From an uncultured Clostridium sp. (GTDB lineage: Bacteria > Bacillota > Clostridia > Lachnospirales > Lachnospiraceae): a stretch of 64,000 nucleotides of DNA. The stretch lies in NCBI GenBank assembly GCA_937885015.1, contig CALAAS010000026.1, positions 127,906-191,905 of the forward strand, given 5' to 3'. Both the position numbers and the translations under genes were made by a program. Numbering within the stretch: the first letter of the stretch is position 1; every line of letters starts with the position of its first letter. Shown one piece after another: positions 59,388-64,000 of the stretch. The notes under the pieces were generated by a model. The model had not been told where the DNA came from, did no database searches, and saw nothing but the letters and a program-made list of their open reading frames with translations.

Positions 59388-60503
59388 ATGAACGTATCAG
59401 AAAAATACCTGCACAAGCTGCAGCGGATTCTTCCGCCACGGGTGTATAATTGGATCATAACCATCAGTCTGATGGCCATTGCCACCTTTATATCATCCTT
59501 TTTCTTTCATATTATGGAAAATCCCACCGCAAACATTGCCCTGGTCTATATCCTGGCTGTGTTTCTGGTGGCGCGCTTTACTTCCGGCTACGGATACGGC
59601 CTGTTTGCCTCTCTGGTAGGCGTTGGCTGCGTCAATTTCCTGTATACATACCCATATCTGGCGCTGAATTTTACCCTGACCGGCTATCCCATTACTTTCA
59701 TCGCCATGTTCACCATCTCCGGCATTACCAGCGCCATCACCAGCAATATGAAAGAACAGGCCAGGATTCTAAGCGAGCGCGACAAGATGCTGATGGAGGC
59801 GGAAAAAGAAAAAATGAGGGCCAATCTGCTGCGGGCCATTTCTCACGATCTGCGCACCCCTCTGACCAGCATCATTGGCTCCAGCACTGTTTTCCTGGAA
59901 AATGGGAAAAACATGACAGAGGCCGAACAAACGGCGCTGGTCAACCATATCCTGGAAGACTCCAACTGGCTTCTGAATATGGTAGAAAATCTCCTGTCCG
60001 TTACCCGGATCAATAATGAGACTGCCAAAGTGAGCAAAACCTCTGAACCCGTAGAGGAAGTTCTCTCCGAAGCCGTTCAGCGGCTGAAAAAACGCCTGCC
60101 TGATGCAAAAGTCCATGTGCAGGTTCCCGATGACATCCTGATGATCCCCATGGATGCAGTCCTCATTGAACAGGTACTTATTAATCTCATGGAAAATGCC
60201 ATTGTCCACTCCCACAGCAACGCGCCAGTGGAATGCTATGTGGAGACTATTTCCAATTTTGCAATCTTTCACGTCCGGGATTACGGTATCGGAATCCCGC
60301 CGGAAAAACTGACAACTATTTTTGACGGCTCTTCTTCCACTGTCAGTACGGCCTCCGACGGCCGCAAAGGCATGGGAATCGGACTGTCCATCTGCAAAAC
60401 TATTATTTCCGCCCACGGAGGCGAAATCAAGGCAATCAACCATACCCACGGAGCCGAATTCTTTTTCACTCTGCCAAAGGAGGACAAACAAAATGACCAA
60501 TAA
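59388..60503 (+). CDS. Truncated KdpD-like sensor kinase (DUF4118 domain)
   Basis: 371 residues, against about 900 in full KdpD. It keeps the four-helix DUF4118 membrane domain (about 20-115, with AIATFISSFFFHIMENPTA and VYILAVFLVARFTSGYGYG) and the kinase core: AISHDLRTPLTSIIGSS near 151 and ATPase motifs RDYGIGIPPEKL and GMGIGLSICKTII. The N-terminal KdpD sensor and USP domains are missing. ATG 59388 lies 15 bases after AGGAGG; an ATT at 59379 has ideal spacing. No kdpFABC genes are nearby. Confidence 0.9.
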   Translation: MNVSEKYLHKLQRILPPRVYNWIITISLMAIATFISSFFFHIMENPTANIALVYILAVFLVARFTSGYGYGLFASLVGVGCVNFLYTYPYLALNFTLTGYPITFIAMFTISGITSAITSNMKEQARILSERDKMLMEAEKEKMRANLLRAISHDLRTPLTSIIGSSTVFLENGKNMTEAEQTALVNHILEDSNWLLNMVENLLSVTRINNETAKVSKTSEPVEEVLSEAVQRLKKRLPDAKVHVQVPDDILMIPMDAVLIEQVLINLMENAIVHSHSNAPVECYVETISNFAIFHVRDYGIGIPPEKLTTIFDGSSSTVSTASDGRKGMGIGLSICKTIISAHGGEIKAINHTHGAEFFFTLPKEDKQNDQ

Positions 60504-61203
60504 ACTGTCAATTATGCTTGTAGAAGATGAAAAAAATATCTGTGACTTCATCGCTGCTGCTCTGTCTGCCCAGGACTACCGGATTACCACAGCGCACACC
60601 GGCCAGGAAGCTCTTCCTCTCATCACTTCTCAGTGCCCGGATCTGATTCTTCTGGATCTGGGACTTCCAGATATGGATGGAATGGAAATTATCCGCCAGG
60701 TCCGCACCTGGGCCAGCATTCCCATCATCGTCATTTCTGCCAGAACTCAGGAGCAGGAGAAAGTCACGGCTCTGGATCTGGGTGCCGATGACTATCTGGT
60801 AAAACCGATTGGAACATCTGAACTGCTGGCCCGCATCCGCACTGCCCTGCGCCACAGCAACCGGCTGAACACCGATTCTCCTCTCTATAAGCGCCCCTTC
60901 CATGCCAAAGACCTGACCATAGATTTCGAAAAACATCTGGTTACGCTTGGTGAAAAAGAGGTGCATTTGACACAGATAGAATTTAAAATCATCTCTCTGC
61001 TGGCACAGAACTCCGGGCGGGTCATGACGTATGACACCATTATTTCCAATATCTGGGGGCCCTACGCGGATGACGACAACAGTATACTGCGCGTCAATAT
61101 GGCCCACATCCGCCGCAAACTGGAACAAAATCCGGCAGAACCACAGTATATTTTCACTGAAATCGGAATCGGCTATCGGATGATCGAAGACGAAATACAC
61201 TGA
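60493..61203 (+). CDS. KdpE-like response regulator
   Basis: 236 residues. Receiver: IMLVEDEKNI, acceptor aspartate in ILLDLGLPDMDG near 57, and DDYLVKPIGTSELL near 107. The C-terminal winged helix has HLTQIEFKIISLLAQNSGRV and ends TEIGIGYRM, as in KdpE. ATG 60493 overlaps the kinase stop by 11 bases and has AAGGAGG upstream within the kinase gene; longer upstream frames lie entirely in the kinase. Likely autoregulates the CTTAAC repeats. Confidence 0.93.
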   Translation: MTNKLSIMLVEDEKNICDFIAAALSAQDYRITTAHTGQEALPLITSQCPDLILLDLGLPDMDGMEIIRQVRTWASIPIIVISARTQEQEKVTALDLGADDYLVKPIGTSELLARIRTALRHSNRLNTDSPLYKRPFHAKDLTIDFEKHLVTLGEKEVHLTQIEFKIISLLAQNSGRVMTYDTIISNIWGPYADDDNSILRVNMAHIRRKLEQNPAEPQYIFTEIGIGYRMIEDEIH

Positions 61204-61247
61204 AACTTCACAGCCTACTATCAAACTCCAAACAGGTGCACATTGAA

Positions 61248-61282
61248 AAGAGAGGGAACCGATACATACAGTTCCCTCTCTT
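61248..61282 (-). terminator. Convergent terminator between KdpE-like and DUF6612-like genes
   Basis: A 12-pair perfect stem (61248-61259 with 61271-61282, core AGAGAGGGAAC). The minus side continues into CTTTTC, the plus side does not have a good T-run, so it mainly serves the minus gene. Confidence 0.65.
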
Positions 61283-61297
61283 CGTTACTCCTGCCTC

Positions 61298-62116
61298 TCA
61301 GGCCGCTGAATCCATCAGCACATCTTCGCTTAACAGCGCATCATAATAACCAATCAGGTCTTCATATCCTTCTTTGGAAGGCAGTGACACGGTTACTGGC
61401 TGCCCCGGATTATTCACTGTGCCTTCCATGAGAACAATATACGTCAGATTTTCTCCCATGAAATCCATACCGAACGTCATGGACATAGTCATGCTGACTA
61501 TATCATCCGTATCATTGATCACATAAGCGCCCTGGATATCCTGAATATTCATGCCCACATCCAAATTCATTTCACTGAAAACAGTGCCCATTACCTCCTG
61601 CATGTAACCATTCATTTTGGCCGCATCCGCCTCATAAAACAAAACCCGCAAGCCGTTAATCTCCTCCACGGTCATGGCTTTCATGTAGGAAGAACTTAAA
61701 TCGGTCATGGCAGTTGTTCCCTCCAACGAGGTTACCATCCCCTCCAGATCCATGGGATATTTCAGTTTCGTTCCGGCTGCATCCACATAATACCAGCCAT
61801 CCTCATAAAAAACCACCGAATATGCCGTCTCTCCCAGCATTTCTGTCGCCACCTCAGCCTTATAGCGAAGATCTCCGGAATTGACATTTTCCATCTGCAT
61901 CTTCATAGCCATGTCAATCTTCATCTGAGCCTCCGGCCCCATGTCATCCATGGCTACTACCGCATGTATTCCCATATCCCAGTCCATAGAATCAAGGGCG
62001 TTGGCCTTTGCCGTCACACGATCCATCAGCTCCGCCGGGTTTTCCGCAGCAAAGGAAGTAAAAGACATCATCAATACCGCTGCTGCGCCAAAAAACGCTG
62101 TCAACCATTTTCTCAT
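61298..62116 (-). CDS. Secreted DUF6612-like protein
   Basis: 272 residues. A cleavable signal peptide (RKWLTAFFGAAAVLMMSF, likely cut after TSFAA near 23) has no lipobox. The mature protein has alternating beta stretches with many Met and Asp residues and the domain pattern of DUF6612-type proteins, which resemble LolA/LppX-like lipid-binding folds. Function is not established. ATG 62116 has GGAGGAGAG upstream; extension further upstream crosses the promoter. Confidence 0.72.
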   Translation of the reverse strand: MRKWLTAFFGAAAVLMMSFTSFAAENPAELMDRVTAKANALDSMDWDMGIHAVVAMDDMGPEAQMKIDMAMKMQMENVNSGDLRYKAEVATEMLGETAYSVVFYEDGWYYVDAAGTKLKYPMDLEGMVTSLEGTTAMTDLSSSYMKAMTVEEINGLRVLFYEADAAKMNGYMQEVMGTVFSEMNLDVGMNIQDIQGAYVINDTDDIVSMTMSMTFGMDFMGENLTYIVLMEGTVNNPGQPVTVSLPSKEGYEDLIGYYDALLSEDVLMDSAA

Positions 62117-62162
62117 AAGCTCTCCTCCTGTCAGTATTTTTTTCTCTTTTCTCTGTAAATTC

Positions 62163-62191
62163 AGTATATTCCACATCCCATATTTTTTCAA
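62163..62191 (-). promoter_or_regulatory. Promoter of the DUF6612-like gene
   Basis: Minus-strand TTGAAA, 17-base spacer, TATACT, about 47 bases before the start codon. Confidence 0.65.
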
Positions 62192-62213
62192 CTACATTCT
62201 ACGCAAAACCAGA

Positions 62214-62242
62214 TTGCCTCTTTCTTTTTTCTATACTATAAT
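62214..62242 (+). promoter_or_regulatory. glpP promoter
   Basis: Plus-strand TTGCCT, 17-base spacer, TATAAT, about 38 bases before glpP. Non-overlapping with the divergent promoter to its left. Confidence 0.65.
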
Positions 62243-62280
62243 AAAGCATAACAGTATTTCAGAGAAAGCAGGTTGATAGT

Positions 62281-62856
62281 TTGCATATGGAACATTTACA
62301 TATGATGAATTTGCTGGAGGAATCTCCCGTCATAGCTGCCGTAAAAAACGAAGAAGGCCTGACACATGCGCTGGCCTCCGACTGTAACATCATATTTTTC
62401 CTGTTCGGAACCATCTGCGATATCCCTCAGCTGGTTGAACGGGCTAAAGAAAAAGGAAAAACTGCCATTGTCCACGTAGATCTTATTTCCGGTTTAAGCG
62501 CCAAAGAGATTTCCGTAGATTTCATCAAAAAAAACACCTGCGCTGACGGTATCATCAGCACTAAAACCCCCCTGGTCAAGCACGCCCGGGAATTGGGCAT
62601 GATTTGCATTCAGCGCACTTTTGTGGTGGATTCCATGGCCCTGGCAGTCCTCAAGAAACAGATTGACGTGTTTCGCCCTGATGCTATCGAAATCATGCCT
62701 GGCGTGATGCCAAAAGTTTTAAAAGGCATTCGCACCCACACTAACCTGCCACTCATCGCCGGCGGGCTCCTGTCCGATAAAAAGGATGTCATGGCTGCGT
62801 TTTCCGCGGGAGCAGATGCCGTATCCACCACTATGGAGAAGCTCTGGTATGTATAA
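62281..62856 (+). CDS. glpP: Glycerol-3-phosphate-responsive antiterminator
   Basis: 191 residues with the TIM-barrel-like fold of GlpP, an RNA-binding antiterminator that acts at leader terminators of glycerol genes in the presence of glycerol-3-phosphate. IFFLFGTICDIPQLVERAKE, HVDLISGLSAKEISVDFIKK and PDAIEIMPGVMPKVL are characteristic. The start may be TTG 62281, eight bases after GCAGG, or ATG 62287. Usual partners (glpF, glpK, glpD) are absent, so its target leader lies elsewhere or the neighbouring genes were rearranged. Confidence 0.9.
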   Translation: MHMEHLHMMNLLEESPVIAAVKNEEGLTHALASDCNIIFFLFGTICDIPQLVERAKEKGKTAIVHVDLISGLSAKEISVDFIKKNTCADGIISTKTPLVKHARELGMICIQRTFVVDSMALAVLKKQIDVFRPDAIEIMPGVMPKVLKGIRTHTNLPLIAGGLLSDKKDVMAAFSAGADAVSTTMEKLWYV

Positions 62857-62900
62857 ATATCTACCCGTTATCAGTCAATCTTATTTTCTCAAAAAAGTGC

Positions 62901-62929
62901 TTGCAATCTCTTCAAGGTTATGATAGAAT
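62901..62929 (+). promoter_or_regulatory. tRNA-Gly(GCC) promoter
   Basis: Plus-strand TTGCAA, 17-base spacer, TAGAAT, about 31 bases before the mature tRNA. Confidence 0.7.
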
Positions 62930-62960
62930 ATTAAACGTTGAAGCGATTCCTTCAGCACAT

Positions 62961-63033
62961 GCGCGAGTGGCTCAGTTGGTGGAGCACGACCTTGCCAAGG
63001 TCGGGGCCGCGGGTTCGAGTCCCGTCTCGCGCT
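62961..63033 (+). tRNA. tRNA-Gly (anticodon GCC)
   Basis: Cloverleaf can be drawn by eye: acceptor GCGCGAG with CTCGCGC, D arm with GGCTCAGTTGGTGGAGC, anticodon arm CGACC-TTGCCAA-GGTCG with anticodon GCC at 62994-62996, T arm GGGTTCGAGTCCC, discriminator T. CCA is not encoded. It is a single-gene unit with its own promoter and terminator. Confidence 0.95.
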
Positions 63034-63084
63034 CTTTTTTATTTTAGCGGAAGCCTTGATCTTACAGGGGTTTCCGCTGTTTTT
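63034..63084 (+). terminator. Terminator copy A after tRNA-Gly(GCC)
   Basis: A T-rich run directly after the tRNA, then AGCGGAA (63046-63052) paired with TTCCGCT (63072-63078) and GTTTTT. The stretch from the tRNA end to the T-run is closely similar to the sequence after the second tRNA (copy B). Confidence 0.75.
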
Positions 63085-63117
63085 GTATAATCTTTATGGG
63101 GTAGAGCGGGGGTAGCG

Positions 63118-63771
63118 TTACCCGACCAGCCCCGCCGCTTGCCGTATCGGCCAGCGGAACAGACGATCCGTCAGCGCAATGCACCGGCCAATAAAAATGG
63201 CCGAACAAATCGTTCCAACTCCAATCCCCACAATCCGGCCGCGGCACAAAAGTCCGATTCCTGCTGCAGTCAAAACACAGGCAAGATCCAGCACATTCTT
63301 CCCAAAGCCAAATTCTCTGCCAGCCAACTTTCCCACTGTTCTTGCCAATCCATCAGCCGGATTCGAAACCAGTTCCATCATTACAATCAAGGAGGATCCC
63401 ACCCCGGTGGCCACAATCGCCAGGACCAAAACCCCAAAACGCACGGCCAACCCCCCGGAAGCCATGGGAATACAGCGATCAAAAATTCCGATACAGCCGC
63501 TGGTCAAAAAACTGACTGCCAACTGCAGCCACTCCCAGACACGAAAATCCTTCCGATTCAAAACCCACTGCATCAAAACACAGAACACATAAAAAAAGAA
63601 GGTAACACGCCCCAGATCCCATTTTCCCGCCACAGAAATCGCATATGGCACCGAAATAATCGCCGATGTCCCCATCCCCGTCTTCGTATTCAGCACAATC
63701 CCCAGTGCCAACGTCACTGTTCCCAAGGCATAAACCGCCAACCGCAGCAGAATCTTTTGTTTTTTACCCAT
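63118..63771 (-). CDS. YczE/YitT-like membrane protein (DUF6198 type)
   Basis: 217 residues with five or six helices. LAVYALGTVTLALGIVLNTK at the start and MELVSNPADGLARTVGKLA near 130 are typical of the YczE group of small polytopic membrane proteins of unknown function. AAAGGA lies ten bases before the ATG. It lies between two inverted copies of the tRNA terminator. Confidence 0.85.
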   Translation of the reverse strand: MGKKQKILLRLAVYALGTVTLALGIVLNTKTGMGTSAIISVPYAISVAGKWDLGRVTFFFYVFCVLMQWVLNRKDFRVWEWLQLAVSFLTSGCIGIFDRCIPMASGGLAVRFGVLVLAIVATGVGSSLIVMMELVSNPADGLARTVGKLAGREFGFGKNVLDLACVLTAAGIGLLCRGRIVGIGVGTICSAIFIGRCIALTDRLFRWPIRQAAGLVG

Positions 63772-63862
63772 ACTCCCAGTCCTTTCCCGGAACCCCCAAG
63801 CTCTCCCACTATCATAGCATAAACCGAAGCTACAGGAAACAGGCCAACGGAAATTATCCTCG

Positions 63863-63911
63863 CGGAGCGTTTTTTATTGCATAGGAAGCAATTTCCTATG
63901 CAATAAAAAAC
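63863..63911. repeat. Large inverted repeat related to the 28.3-28.5 kb cluster
   Basis: Nineteen-base arms (63869-63887 and 63893-63911) around loop GCAAT. It is preceded by CGGAGCG, and the arm starts with GTTTTTTATTGCATAGGA, matching the 28.48 kb copy at nearly every base. It abuts terminator copy B. Confidence 0.9.
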
Positions 63912-63955
63912 AGCGGAAGTCCTTATAAATCAAGGCTTCCGCTACAAATAAAAAG
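63905..63955 (-). terminator. Terminator copy B after tRNA-Gly(TCC)
   Basis: AGCGGAAG (63912-63919) pairs with CTTCCGCT (63936-63943), and the T-run is supplied by the inverted repeat's arm. The order tRNA - T-run - AGCGGAAGCCTTGAT - hairpin is the same as copy A, on the other strand. Confidence 0.75.
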
Positions 63956-64000
63956 AGCGGGTGATGGGAATCGAACCCACGTATCCAGCTTGGAAGGCTG
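63956..64000 (-). tRNA. tRNA-Gly (anticodon TCC), 3' part only
   Basis: The 3' half of a tRNA runs off the window: anticodon loop CTTCCAA flanked by CAGC/GCTG (anticodon TCC), variable region, T arm GTGGG-TTCGATT-CCCAT and acceptor strand ACCCGC with discriminator T. The 5' half lies beyond 64000. Confidence 0.9.

Noticed and set aside
63034..63955. Integrative element bounded by tRNA attachment sites
   Set aside because: The flanking copies are inverted, only one membrane-protein gene lies between them and there is no integrase. Shared terminators explain it more simply.

Overview
The window reads as a chromosomal segment of a spore-forming Clostridium-like Firmicute, most likely a gut-type Lachnospiraceae. 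Supporting signs are strong AGGAGG ribosome-binding sites, TTG and GTG starts, a SipL-type spore coat morphogenesis protein (DUF3794 plus LysM), a complete sodium/proton V-type ATPase operon, an S-box (SAM-I) riboswitch before metK, several OmpR-type two-component systems, and a NimA-type flavoprotein. I cannot name the species. No phage, integrase, transposase, CRISPR array or rRNA is visible. Nearly all genes lie on the minus strand; exceptions are lepB-lysC, the KdpD/KdpE-like pair, glpP and one tRNA.

Layout. 1-6.3 kb: a 3'-truncated ABC-F ATPase, malQ, pyrC, and a run of small enzymes (VOC protein, metallo-beta-lactamase-fold hydrolase, FlK-like thioesterase, zinc-ribbon protein). 6.3-11.2 kb: a compact lysR - nim-type flavoprotein - metallophosphoesterase - radical SAM - DMT transporter operon. 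The lysR promoter overlaps an opposing promoter over a perfect dyad, and that opposing promoter points into a short terminator-ended transcript with no convincing protein. 11.4-16.7 kb: a second compact operon (CDF transporter, a paralogous lipoprotein metallophosphoesterase, Nudix hydrolase, DUF554 protein), then a GIY-YIG/YaaA fusion. 16.7-26 kb: an OLD-type ATPase/TOPRIM protein, sipL, a TtcA-like ATPase, cysE, a stand-alone ppGpp-hydrolase-like HD protein, mscS and glgB.

26-41.8 kb: lepB and lysC on the plus strand, a dense inverted-repeat cluster, two two-component systems, a DEAD-box helicase, two large polytopic glycosyltransferase-like proteins, metK with its riboswitch, and murA. 42-47.8 kb: a large anchored protein of unknown function, a protein with 15-residue tandem repeats, a nucleotidyltransferase and a MATE exporter. 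48-56.8 kb: the nine-gene V-type ATPase operon. 57-64 kb: an AEC permease, SEC-C methionine aminopeptidase, a truncated KdpD-like kinase with its regulator, a secreted DUF6612-like protein, glpP, and two tRNA-Gly genes facing each other. Related terminator hairpins follow both tRNAs.

Functionally the segment is mostly housekeeping: glycogen metabolism (malQ, glgB), envelope synthesis (murA, glycosyltransferases, lepB), amino acids and cofactors (lysC, cysE, metK, pyrC), ion-motive force and osmotic control (V-ATPase, mscS). Accessory proteins and several unexplained regulatory or repeat structures are interspersed. Promoter, terminator and RNA calls come from reading the sequence by eye and are unverified.
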